Shown here: one piece after another, positions 39,974 through 47,998 of the stretch
How the letters are laid out: each line of letters begins with the position of its first letter
How positions within the stretch are numbered: position 1 is the first letter of the stretch
Program-made: the position numbers and the translations under genes
From: Yersinia massiliensis CCUG 53443
GTDB taxonomy: Bacteria; Pseudomonadota; Gammaproteobacteria; Enterobacterales; Enterobacteriaceae
NCBI RefSeq assembly: GCF_000312485.1
Contig: NZ_HE997643.1
Location: forward strand, 224,195 to 288,194
DNA: 64,000 nt
Direction of reading: 5' to 3'
Notes under the pieces: generated by a model
Seen by the model: the letters and a program-made list of their open reading frames with translations, nothing else
What the model was told of the DNA's origin: nothing
Database searches by the model: none

Positions 39974-40514
39974 GATCTTGTTTCGGTTGATAGGCGTTCT
40001 GCGGTCACTTTAACCTCGTCGCCTCAACCGAGTCGGGCCGCAGGGCGGCGGCCCAACACCCGCGCCTTTGCGCGAAATATTGCCCTGCGGGTAAACCTCC
40101 TACGTCTTCCGGCTAACGAGCCAGCGCGATGGGCATCCTTGCCCAAACGCGCTTTTCGCGGGCGTCCTGCCCGCTCACTCTACCCTCTATCCTCGTCGGC
40201 AATACTCCTGATTGCGCTCAACATCAAAAGACCCAAGCCCCTTGGTTTTGATCTTGACGTTAAAAGCACATTTGAGCTGCCGAATGAAGAGAGAAGGCAA
40301 GGAAAACGGGCAGGACGCCCGTTTTAGGCGTGATGAGCAGGGATGCGAATAAAGCCGTCCGTCAGCCGAAACGATGAGTGAGGGAACCTGCGACGCAGGC
40401 AAGCGATGCGTGCGCAAGCGCGGGTATCCAAAGGGGCCTCGCTCATGGCCCCTTTGGCGGTTGAGGCATCAGAGGCAAGGTGAGCGCCGATTTCATGTCA
40501 ACCGAACCGATCAC
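39974..40514. repeat. Large imperfect foldback element (copy B)
   Basis: About 540 bp of non-coding DNA. The two ends (39974-40030 and 40458-40514) are imperfect inverted copies of each other over about 57 bp. Inside are two hairpins that are also inverted copies, GCGGGC/GCCCGC near 40157 and AACGGGC/GCCCGTT near 40306. The centre (about 40222-40253) is another palindrome, with CCAAG and CTTGG arms. The right 134 bp match bases 1-137. No transposase or plausible protein is present. Confidence 0.8.
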
Positions 40515-40519
40515 CAAAC
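40386..40519. repeat. Segment shared with bases 1-137
   Basis: Near-collinear with copy A. It contains CCTGC/GCAGG and a perfect hairpin CCAAAGGGGCC/GGCCCCTTTGG. Compared with copy A several stem bases differ but pairing is kept. Confidence 0.8.
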
Positions 40520-40552
40520 AAAATCAGCTTCACCTTCAACTCTAAAACAAAT

Positions 40553-40580
40553 ACAAAAAAGCCCCTCCTAAGAGGGGCCA
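40553..40580 (-). terminator. Rho-independent terminator of katA
   Basis: Read on the minus strand: arms GCCCCTC and GAGGGGC with a TTAG loop, followed by a run of T, 24 bp after the katA stop. Confidence 0.88.
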
Positions 40581-40602
40581 CAAACAAACAAAAAATCAAA
40601 CC

Positions 40603-42042
40603 TTAATTTAACCCCAAAGCCTTCTTCACCCCATCACCATAATCCGGATGAACCTGACTAAACAACGCAACCTGACGGCGCTGAATCTCTTCCGGCACCT
40701 GTGATAACTCACCGGCAATACGGGCAAACATCCGCTGATGCTCTTCTGCACTCAGCAAATTAAACAGCGCCCTTGGTTGGGAGAAATAATCGGTATCTTC
40801 ACGGTGATTCCAGTGATCCGCCGCACCTTCTAACGTCAATGGTGGCTCGCTAAAATCAGGCTGCTCTTGGAATAGGCCAAAACTGTTTGGCTCGTAAGTC
40901 GCACCATTACCACTGTTACCGTCAACACGCATTGCGCCGTCACGGTGATAATTGTGGAACGGACATTTCGCACTGTTCACCGGAATTTGATGATGGTTTA
41001 CGCCCAAACGATAGCGTGCAGCATCACCGTAGGAGAACAGACGCCCTTGCAACATACGGTCAGGAGAGAAACTGACACCCGGCACCACGTTGGCAGGGTT
41101 GAAAGAGGCTTGCTCAACTTCGGCAAAATAGTTTTCTGGATTGCGGTTTAGCTCGAAGAAACCCACATCAATCAGCGGATAGTCACCGTGCGGCCACACT
41201 TTAGTCAAATCAAATGGGTTATACGGTGTCTGGGAAGCTTCATGCTCAGGCATCACCTGAATTTGTAGGTTCCAACGTGGGAAGTCGCCATGCTCAATGG
41301 CTTCGTACAAATCACGCTGGGAACTTTCACGATCCATCCCAACCAGTTTTTCAGCCTCGTCATCCATAAGATTTTCAATGCCTTGCTGGCAGCGGAAATG
41401 GAATTTAACCCAGAAACGCTCATTATTGGCATTGATAAAGCTGAAGGTATGGCTACCGAAACCATGCATATGACGATAGGACTTCGGTAGGCCACGGTCA
41501 CTGAAATCGATGGTGAGCTGATGTAGTGATTCTGGCAGTTGGGAGAAGAAATCCCATTTATAGATAGGGTTACGCAAGTTAGTACGTGGGTCGCGTTTAA
41601 CGACGTGGTTCAGATCAGGGAATTTTAGCGGGTCACGTAAATAGAACACGGGCGTATCATTACCGACTAAATCCCAGTTGCCTTCCTCGGTATAATATTT
41701 CATGGCAAAACCGCGGATATCACGTTCTGCATCAGCAGCGCCACGTTCACCGGCGACGGTCGAGAAGCGAACAAACATCTCGGTTTGCTTGCCAATGTCA
41801 GCGAAAATTTTTGCTCGAGTGTATTTCGTGATGTCATGAGTGACGGTAAAGGTTCCGTGAGCACCAGAACCTTTCGCATGCATACGGCGCTCAGGGATCA
41901 CTTCACGGTCAAAGTGGGCCAGCTTTTCCAAGAACCACACATCTTGCAGAAGCATGGGGCCACGGCGGCCAGCGGTTACGACATTATTATTATCAACAAC
42001 GGGCGCGCCCGCTGCAGTGGTTAATCCTTTCTTTTTGCTCAT
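40603..42042 (-). CDS. katA: Catalase KatA
   Basis: Heme monofunctional catalase (small-subunit, clade III type) that decomposes hydrogen peroxide. 479 residues from the ATG of [12 protein letters not shown]. In-frame ATGs one and four codons earlier overlap or abut the GGAGAG ribosome site. The distal histidine is in [14 protein letters not shown], the asparagine in [12 protein letters not shown], and the proximal heme tyrosine in [14 protein letters not shown]. It is transcribed alone, divergent from yfaZ across 345 bp, and ends with its own terminator. Confidence 0.94.
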   Translation of the reverse strand: MSKKKGLTTAAGAPVVDNNNVVTAGRRGPMLLQDVWFLEKLAHFDREVIPERRMHAKGSGAHGTFTVTHDITKYTRAKIFADIGKQTEMFVRFSTVAGERGAADAERDIRGFAMKYYTEEGNWDLVGNDTPVFYLRDPLKFPDLNHVVKRDPRTNLRNPIYKWDFFSQLPESLHQLTIDFSDRGLPKSYRHMHGFGSHTFSFINANNERFWVKFHFRCQQGIENLMDDEAEKLVGMDRESSQRDLYEAIEHGDFPRWNLQIQVMPEHEASQTPYNPFDLTKVWPHGDYPLIDVGFFELNRNPENYFAEVEQASFNPANVVPGVSFSPDRMLQGRLFSYGDAARYRLGVNHHQIPVNSAKCPFHNYHRDGAMRVDGNSGNGATYEPNSFGLFQEQPDFSEPPLTLEGAADHWNHREDTDYFSQPRALFNLLSAEEHQRMFARIAGELSQVPEEIQRRQVALFSQVHPDYGDGVKKALGLN

Positions 42043-42399
42043 CATTCTCTCCATTATCGCTATTGAATTGACTGATTTCTCGGGTGCTCAAAAGCATTAG
42101 ATTTCGTCAAAAGCCTGATTGACAAGATAATAATTTAAACAACAACCGGGGGTCATTCATTGATCTCCACACTAGTTGTAGCCTTATTGCGGACATTCAG
42201 CAAATAGGTACGCCTTATCATTACCATTGTTAACATAAAGGGCTTCTATCAAATGGATATTTACAATCATTTGAAATACTGCGCTATTTATTCGTTTTTT
42301 ACGTGTGTTTATGGTGTTTTTTTCGGTTAAACTCGACGCAGGGAAACCTGTTAGCTGGGATTAGCTCACGGGTGACATCATGAATCATGAGAGAATAAT
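42043..42399. other. Divergent region katA/yfaZ
   Basis: About 357 bp, AT-rich, holding the promoters of katA and yfaZ. I see no clear OxyR, CRP or other operator in it. Confidence 0.5.
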
Positions 42400-42942
42400 A
42401 TGAATAAGCATTTAATCGCCTGCGCAGCGAGCCTGTTGTTTGTGGCCGGTTCTGCCAGTGCTGTGAGTTTTAACGCTGAAACAGGGCGTCATTACACCAA
42501 CTTAGGTTTTGGTCTAGGGACAAATACTGGCGGTTTGGCGATCAGTGGCAACTGGGCGCGCAGTGACCATGACGGTGATATCTATGGGATGGGGTTAGGT
42601 TTTAATCTCCCTATTGGCCCAATGATGGCGACCGTAGGCGGTAAAGGCATTTATATGTCACCAGAAGACGGTAGCAGCGGCGGCGCTGTCGCCATCGGTG
42701 GTGGGTTAACGTATCCAATCAACAAATCTTTTACCCTGTATGGCGAAGGTTATTTCTCACCGGAAGAACTGACCAGTGGCATGAAATCCTATAGCGAAGC
42801 TAACGGCGGCGTGCGCTGGAATGTTTTCCGTCCACTGACTGTTGATGTCGGCTACCGCTATATTAATATGGAAGGTAAAGAAGGTAAACGGGATAACCGT
42901 GTTGCCGATGGGGTATACATCGGCGCGGGCTTAAACTTCTAA
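42400..42942 (+). CDS. yfaZ: YfaZ-family outer-membrane protein
   Basis: Small beta-barrel outer-membrane protein of the YfaZ family, function unknown. The protein has 180 residues. An N-terminal signal peptide (about 1-21, ending at SASA) is followed by alternating Gly/aromatic beta strands such as GLGFNLPIGPMMATVGGKG and VDVGYRYINMEG. The chain ends in an aromatic residue (GAGLNF), the usual barrel-assembly signal. It stands alone, with a terminator-like hairpin about 65 bp after the stop. Confidence 0.88.
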   Translation: MNKHLIACAASLLFVAGSASAVSFNAETGRHYTNLGFGLGTNTGGLAISGNWARSDHDGDIYGMGLGFNLPIGPMMATVGGKGIYMSPEDGSSGGAVAIGGGLTYPINKSFTLYGEGYFSPEELTSGMKSYSEANGGVRWNVFRPLTVDVGYRYINMEGKEGKRDNRVADGVYIGAGLNF

Positions 42943-43004
42943 TATTTGTCTTGGCGGCGCTAATGACGTTAGATGCGCATGCCAAATAGTTTCTGATGAA
43001 TGAA

Positions 43005-43034
43005 CAAGGGCGCTCTAGAGGCGCCCTTATTATT
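43005..43034. terminator. Terminator between convergent yfaZ and tyrP
   Basis: Arms AGGGCGC and GCGCCCT with a short loop and T-rich flank on the plus side. It lies between the two converging 3' ends. Confidence 0.8.
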
Positions 43035-43051
43035 GATGAAAACCGATTTAA

Positions 43052-44260
43052 CTATCCGACTGCCGGTAATGCGCCGGTGACAATGCCGACCTGAATACCA
43101 ATCACCACCACACCGCAAGCAAATACCGCCGCCAGTGCAGGTTTTCCTCCCCAAACACGATAATGGCCTTGATGGATTTTACGGGCTTTCCACGCCAGCA
43201 TTGCAGGCAGAATTAAGGCTAAAATCGATAACGCGACGGCGGCGAACCCCAGCGCCATAATAAAACCGCGAGGGTAGAACAGCGCAAATAGCAGGGGAGG
43301 CGTAAATGTAATCACACCCGTTTGTAGGCGGCCACGGACTGAGTTACGGCGCTTAAACAAATCGGCCAGATAATCAAACAGCCCCAATGCCACCCCCAGA
43401 AACGAGGTCGCGAGCGCTAAGTCAGCAAATAGGTGAACGGCTAACTCAACGTGTGGCGAGGCGACAACATCGCGCACGGCTTGCAATAAACCGTTTAGCC
43501 CCGCTTGTTGGGCTAGGATCCCGACAAAGGTATGAGACGATATCGCTCCCAGCGTGGTCAACTGCCAGAAGATATAAGCAATCAGCGGGATCGCACTGCC
43601 GATGATAAACACCCAACGCAGCTTGCGGATATTGCCGCCCATGTAATTGACGATGCTCGGCACACTGCCATGGAAGCCAAATGAGGTAAAAATAACGGGT
43701 ATGGCAGACAGCGCCAATCCTTGTTCCAGTGGCAGCGTCAATAAATTGGTCTTTTCAATGTGTGGCATCATCAGGGCCAACATCGCAATCAAGAAGATAA
43801 TTTTGGCGCTAAATAAGATGCGATTGAAAAGGTCGACTGAATGGGTGCCGATGCAAACGACGCCGCCGGCCACTACCGTGAACAGCAATACCCCGAGCGA
43901 GGTGGGGAATGATTGTTGCGTCCATTGGCTGATACTGGTTGCCAATAACTCACCCGCACCGCTGATATAGGCGGCAGTGAGTGCATACATCAAAAACATC
44001 ATGCTGAAACCGGTGAGCCATTGGCCTCGATGGCCAAGATAGCGTTTCGCTAAGGTGCCAAGCCCGGTATCTGCCGCCTCATGCTGATAAACTTCAACCA
44101 ACAATAAAGCGGTATAACACATTAATATCCAAAGAGAAATTAACATCGCAAGGGTGACACCAAAACCCACACCAGCCGCCGCCAACGGCATCGCTAACAT
44201 TCCTGCACCAATCGTCGTGCCTGCAACGATAAATATACTGCCCAGAGTGCGATTCTTCAC
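43052..44260 (-). CDS. tyrP: Tyrosine permease TyrP
   Basis: Inner-membrane proton-coupled tyrosine importer of the HAAAP family, with 11 helices and 402 residues. The start is a GTG ([10 protein letters not shown]) with GAGGAAAG just upstream. This matches the E. coli TyrP start and is preferred over an ATG 25 codons earlier. The segment [20 protein letters not shown] and the [20 protein letters not shown] loop are nearly identical to the E. coli protein. Two TyrR-like boxes lie about 70-110 bp upstream. Confidence 0.94.
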   Translation of the reverse strand: MKNRTLGSIFIVAGTTIGAGMLAMPLAAAGVGFGVTLAMLISLWILMCYTALLLVEVYQHEAADTGLGTLAKRYLGHRGQWLTGFSMMFLMYALTAAYISGAGELLATSISQWTQQSFPTSLGVLLFTVVAGGVVCIGTHSVDLFNRILFSAKIIFLIAMLALMMPHIEKTNLLTLPLEQGLALSAIPVIFTSFGFHGSVPSIVNYMGGNIRKLRWVFIIGSAIPLIAYIFWQLTTLGAISSHTFVGILAQQAGLNGLLQAVRDVVASPHVELAVHLFADLALATSFLGVALGLFDYLADLFKRRNSVRGRLQTGVITFTPPLLFALFYPRGFIMALGFAAVALSILALILPAMLAWKARKIHQGHYRVWGGKPALAAVFACGVVVIGIQVGIVTGALPAVG

Positions 44261-44329
44261 GCTTTCCTCTACTACATAACATTTTATTGGAATTATTGAG
44301 TGCAGCAGGGTAGTGGATTGGCCTGTTTG

Positions 44330-44370
44330 TGTCAAATCGACGTTACGGCCTGTGTAAAGGTATCGTTACA
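44330..44370 (-). promoter_or_regulatory. Tandem TyrR-like boxes upstream of tyrP
   Basis: The box at 44353-44370 reads TGTAAA-N6-GTTACA, one base off the TGTAAA-N6-TTTACA consensus. The weaker box at 44330-44347 reads TGTCAA-N6-GTTACG. Five bases separate them, so their centres are 23 bp apart, resembling the strong/weak pair at E. coli tyrP. Confidence 0.72.
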
Positions 44371-44491
44371 AACATTCAGCGGGGTAAAATAGCATCTTTA
44401 GTATGGTTATTTATTCCGCCTTGCGGGAAATGATTGTGTTTAGAGGTTGGGATTCATAAAGTGGTTCTTATGGGCATCAACGGAGAAAGAA

Positions 44492-45685
44492 ATGATTAGA
44501 GTTGAGATGTTGAGTACCGGAGATGAGGTGCTGCATGGGCAGATTATTGATACTAACGCGGCGTGGTTGGCGGATTACTTATTTAATCAGGGATTGCCAA
44601 TCAGTAGTCGGGAAACCGTGGGTGATTCACTCTCAGCACTGATCGAGGTGCTCACAGAACGGAGCCAAGTTGCCGATGTCTTGATTGTGAACGGTGGGCT
44701 TGGGCCAACCAGTGATGACCTGAGCGCTTTAGCTGCGGCGCGTGCTGCGGGCACCGAGCTGATTGAGCATCCTGAGTGGATTGCACGCATGGAGGCCTTT
44801 TTTCAGGAGCGAGGCCGGGTGATGTCATCGACTAACCGCAAGCAGGCTCATATTCCGGCCAATGCAGAAATGCTGGATAACCCCGTCGGTACGGCTTGTG
44901 GATTCGCATTAAAGCTGAATAAATGCCTGATGTTTTTCACCCCAGGCGTGCCGTCAGAATTCAAAGTGATGGTAGAGCAGCAGATCATGCCGCGTTTGCG
45001 TCAACACTTTGATGTGGCTGAGCCTCCTTTATGCTTACGTATGACGACTTTTGGCCGGTCAGAAAGTGACTTAGCGCTCGAGCTTGAGCCGCTACCGCTG
45101 CCTGAAGGCGCAGTAATCGGTTATCGCTCATCTGCACCCATTATTGAATTGAAGCTCACTGGCCCTGCGTCTGCGCAGTCCGAGATGGAACAGGTATGGC
45201 AACAAGTTAGGGAGATTGTGGGTGATAGCGCGATATTTGAAGGTACTCAGGGTCTACCGGCATGGCTAGCGGAGCAATTAACGCAACGTGGCTTGCTGCT
45301 GGCCGTGAGTGAGCAATTCACTGGCGGGTTGATGCATTGGCAGTTGCAGAGCGCGGCTGTGCCGCTGGTGGGCGGCGAACTGCTACCTGCGCACTGTCAG
45401 GAGCCATTGACTGAGGTGGCTAGCCGCGCGCAATCATTATCAATGCTGTGCGGGGCGCAATTGGTGCTTGCGGTGAGTGCAATGCAAAATGATTGTTTGA
45501 GTGTCGCCTTGCACACGCCTGAGGGAACATTTGCCCAGACGATTCGTTATCAGGCGAGTCGTCACGGGTTACGGGTTCGTCAGGAGAGCAGTGCCATGCT
45601 GGCGTTGGATATGTTGCGCCGTTGGCTAAAAGGCCGCCCTGTTTGTGGGCAACACGGCTGGCTGGAAGTGATTGAGATTTTGTAG
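44492..45685 (+). CDS. yfaY: CinA-like protein YfaY
   Basis: CinA family protein of 397 residues. The N-terminal MoeA/MoaB-like domain has EMLSTGDEVLHGQIIDTN and NGGLGPTSDDLSALAAARAAG. The C-terminal CinA domain (from about residue 255) has degenerated at the active loop: SEQFTGG replaces the usual AESCTGG. E. coli YfaY is likewise thought to lack NMN deamidase activity. The ATG at 44492 follows GGAGAAAG; the upstream frame has no such site. A terminator follows. Function unknown. Confidence 0.88.
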   Translation: MIRVEMLSTGDEVLHGQIIDTNAAWLADYLFNQGLPISSRETVGDSLSALIEVLTERSQVADVLIVNGGLGPTSDDLSALAAARAAGTELIEHPEWIARMEAFFQERGRVMSSTNRKQAHIPANAEMLDNPVGTACGFALKLNKCLMFFTPGVPSEFKVMVEQQIMPRLRQHFDVAEPPLCLRMTTFGRSESDLALELEPLPLPEGAVIGYRSSAPIIELKLTGPASAQSEMEQVWQQVREIVGDSAIFEGTQGLPAWLAEQLTQRGLLLAVSEQFTGGLMHWQLQSAAVPLVGGELLPAHCQEPLTEVASRAQSLSMLCGAQLVLAVSAMQNDCLSVALHTPEGTFAQTIRYQASRHGLRVRQESSAMLALDMLRRWLKGRPVCGQHGWLEVIEIL

Positions 45686-45706
45686 TGAAAGCAACTCGAC
45701 CTTAAT

Positions 45707-45740
45707 AAAAAAGGCACCAGAATTAATCGGTGCCTTTTAT
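45707..45740 (+). terminator. Rho-independent terminator after yfaY
   Basis: Arms AAGGCACC and GGTGCCTT around a 10-nt loop, followed by TTTT. The A-run before the stem would also let it serve the convergent ecotin gene. Confidence 0.88.
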
Positions 45741-45822
45741 GTCCAATTTAGACGTTGTATAGGTTTATACACCCACTAGACTGCCCCATTATCCGCCTAT
45801 TTTAATCTTGCGTTATGAGCGA

Positions 45823-46329
45823 CTATTTCACCACTGCATTTCTGACTTCATCGCCCGCTTCCCAAATGCGGTATTTCACGTCCACGCCTTGTGGTACATA
45901 CACCACAATCGGTAGGCGGCTGTTATAGCGCTGCATGGCGGCATCGCCGAGGTTAGCGGCGATAAATTGCGGGTGACGGCTATTATCTGGGCACGCCATC
46001 ATGGTTGAAGCAGGCTCAGATATCTTATCCATCACCAGATAGTCGAAGCCCCAACCTGATAAGGTTCTGGTTTCCAGATTACCGCCAAGCATATGGCGAT
46101 TACAGTCAACTTCTAACGTTTTCCCGATCAGCAATTCCACTTTAAAACGTGTTTCATCTTGCTGCGGCTCAAGGAAGATAACCTGCCGAGTCATGCCTTT
46201 TTCAGGTGCTGGATAAGGCGCGATTTTCTCTAGCGGTTGCTGCTGATTAAGCGGCTTTAGTGTCTCTGCCAGTGCGCTAGCGGAGGTTGCCATAAACAAG
46301 CAGGCGGCTAAGATTGTTTTTGTGTTCAT
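45823..46329 (-). CDS. eco: Ecotin, periplasmic serine-protease inhibitor
   Basis: Periplasmic dimeric inhibitor of trypsin-fold serine proteases. The protein has 168 residues with a signal peptide of about 21 residues (ending ASALA). The reactive loop is in the [14 protein letters not shown] region, where one methionine of the MM pair is the P1 residue. The two cysteines (CNRHMLGG and MMACPD) form the family disulfide. The C-terminus [19 protein letters not shown] is typical of ecotin. It is transcribed alone, upstream of yfaE in the same direction but 26 bp apart from it. Confidence 0.93.
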   Translation of the reverse strand: MNTKTILAACLFMATSASALAETLKPLNQQQPLEKIAPYPAPEKGMTRQVIFLEPQQDETRFKVELLIGKTLEVDCNRHMLGGNLETRTLSGWGFDYLVMDKISEPASTMMACPDNSRHPQFIAANLGDAAMQRYNSRLPIVVYVPQGVDVKYRIWEAGDEVRNAVVK

Positions 46330-46355
46330 CTGTTATCCCTATGAAGAACCGTGAG

Positions 46356-46685
46356 TTAAAACTCGATTTCAATATCACCCAGCGGCTGGCAGCAGCAGGG
46401 CAGGATCTCGTTAGGCTGAATAAACGCCAAGGGTTGCTGTGAATAGCACACTTCCCCTTTGAGTAAGCGCAAGCGGCAAGAGCCGCAATAGCCCGAGCGG
46501 CATTGGTACTCAATCTGTACCTGATGGCGCTCGAGGGTTTCCAGCAAATTGCAGCTATCCGCAGGGCAACTAAGTTGAGCGCCGGTATGGCTTAGCGTCA
46601 CCGTCGCGTTCTTTTGCAAGAGACCATCAGGCTGACGGCTATTTTGACTCAGCCCATCCATACATTTACTGGACGTCAATGTCAT
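46356..46685 (-). CDS. yfaE: [2Fe-2S] ferredoxin YfaE
   Basis: Small ferredoxin that helps build and maintain the di-iron tyrosyl radical cofactor of NrdB. The protein has 109 residues. The plant-type cluster motif is CRSGYCGSC, and a distal cysteine sits in ILPCCCQPLGDIEIEF. It starts three bases after the nrdB stop, so it is probably coupled. The N-terminus is about 25 residues longer than the 84-residue E. coli form; an internal Met at residue 9 is an alternative start. Confidence 0.92.
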   Translation of the reverse strand: MTLTSSKCMDGLSQNSRQPDGLLQKNATVTLSHTGAQLSCPADSCNLLETLERHQVQIEYQCRSGYCGSCRLRLLKGEVCYSQQPLAFIQPNEILPCCCQPLGDIEIEF

Positions 46686-46688
46686 GGC

Positions 46689-47819
46689 TTACAGCTCGAA
46701 ATCGCTCAAGTCATCGGCGTTGATTTCAGAATCAATCTGGCCCACCAGATAGGAGCTGACTTCAACTTCTTGCGGAGCCACCTGCACGTTATCAGACACC
46801 AGCCAAGAGTTGATCCATGGAATGGGGTTAGTGCGTGTGTTAAACGGCACACCAAGGCCCACGGCCTGCATGCGAATATTAGTAATATATTCAACGTACT
46901 GGCACAGTATTTCTTTATTCAAACCAATCATGGAGCCGTCACGGAACAGATATTCAGCCCACTCTTTTTCTTGTTGTGCCGCCAAGACGAATAAGTCGTA
47001 GCACTGTTGCTGGCACTCTTCAGCAATTTCAGCCATCTCTGGATCGTCTTCACCGGAACGCATCAAGTTAAGAATATGCTGGGTACCGGTCAGATGCAGT
47101 GCTTCATCGCGGGCGATCATTTTGATGATTTTGGCGTTGCCTTCCATCAGTTCGCGTTCAGCAAAGGCAAATGAGCAGGCAAAACTAACGTAGAAACGAA
47201 TTGCTTCAAGCGCATTTACGCTCATCAAACACAGATAAAGCTGTTTTTTCAATTCGCGCAGATTGACCACGACGGTTTTACCGTTGACCTGATGGGAGCC
47301 TTCACCCAGCAGATGGTAGTAACTTGTCATTTCAATCAGATCATCATAGTACGCGGAGATATCTTTTGCGCGTTTGAGGATCTCTTCGTTGGTCACGATA
47401 TCATCGAAAACGATGGAGGGATCGTTAACGATATTACGAATGATGTGCGTGTAAGAACGGGAGTGAATGGTTTCAGAGAACGACCAAGTTTCGACCCAAG
47501 TTTCTAACTCCGGAATTGAAATCAGCGGCAATAAAGCCACGTTCGGGCTGCGGCCCTGAATGGAGTCCAGCAAAGTTTGATATTTTAGATTGCTGATAAA
47601 AATGTGTTTTTCGTGTTCTGGTAGTGCGTTGTAATCGATGCGATCACGTGAGACGTCAATCTCTTCTGGACGCCAGAAGAAAGAGAGCTGTTTCTCAATC
47701 AGTTTTTCGAATATGGCGTGTTTTTGCTGATCGAAACGCGCCACGTTGACGCTTTGACCAAAGAACATGGGTTCGAGTAACTGATTGTTTTTATTCTGTG
47801 AAAAAGTGGTATAGGCCAT
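46689..47819 (-). CDS. nrdB: Ribonucleotide reductase class Ia, beta subunit NrdB
   Basis: Di-iron tyrosyl-radical subunit of aerobic ribonucleotide reductase. 376 residues from [10 protein letters not shown], preceded by TGAGGA. The radical tyrosine is Y123 in [10 protein letters not shown] (Y122 when Met1 is not counted). Iron ligands lie in LLDSIQGR (D85), WSFSETIHS and the [13 protein letters not shown] region. The C-terminal tail DDLSDFEL is the NrdA docking peptide. It lies between yfaE and nrdA; a 150-bp gap with a hairpin separates it from nrdA. Confidence 0.96.
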   Translation of the reverse strand: MAYTTFSQNKNNQLLEPMFFGQSVNVARFDQQKHAIFEKLIEKQLSFFWRPEEIDVSRDRIDYNALPEHEKHIFISNLKYQTLLDSIQGRSPNVALLPLISIPELETWVETWSFSETIHSRSYTHIIRNIVNDPSIVFDDIVTNEEILKRAKDISAYYDDLIEMTSYYHLLGEGSHQVNGKTVVVNLRELKKQLYLCLMSVNALEAIRFYVSFACSFAFAERELMEGNAKIIKMIARDEALHLTGTQHILNLMRSGEDDPEMAEIAEECQQQCYDLFVLAAQQEKEWAEYLFRDGSMIGLNKEILCQYVEYITNIRMQAVGLGVPFNTRTNPIPWINSWLVSDNVQVAPQEVEVSSYLVGQIDSEINADDLSDFEL

Positions 47820-47939
47820 GATTTCCTCAGGGGGAGAAAAGGGCAAATGAAGAAAGGCCCTTATGCCTGCTTACTGGATATTGCCGGAGATAGATAATCT
47901 GCCATACCCAGTAAGAAGGGATAAAAATCAAAATGAATC

Positions 47940-47984
47940 ATCCTCCGGCGGGTGGCGTATTGAAACGCCTCACGCCGGAGAATG
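47940..47984. repeat. REP/BIME-like palindrome between nrdA and nrdB
   Basis: Arms CTCCGGCG and CGCCGGAG bracket an inner imperfect stem (GGCGT/ACGCC) in the nrdA-nrdB gap. Such hairpins commonly stabilise the 5' cistron or adjust relative expression. Whether it is a dispersed family cannot be checked here. Confidence 0.5.
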
Positions 47985-47998
47985 GCCAAAATGCTAAA

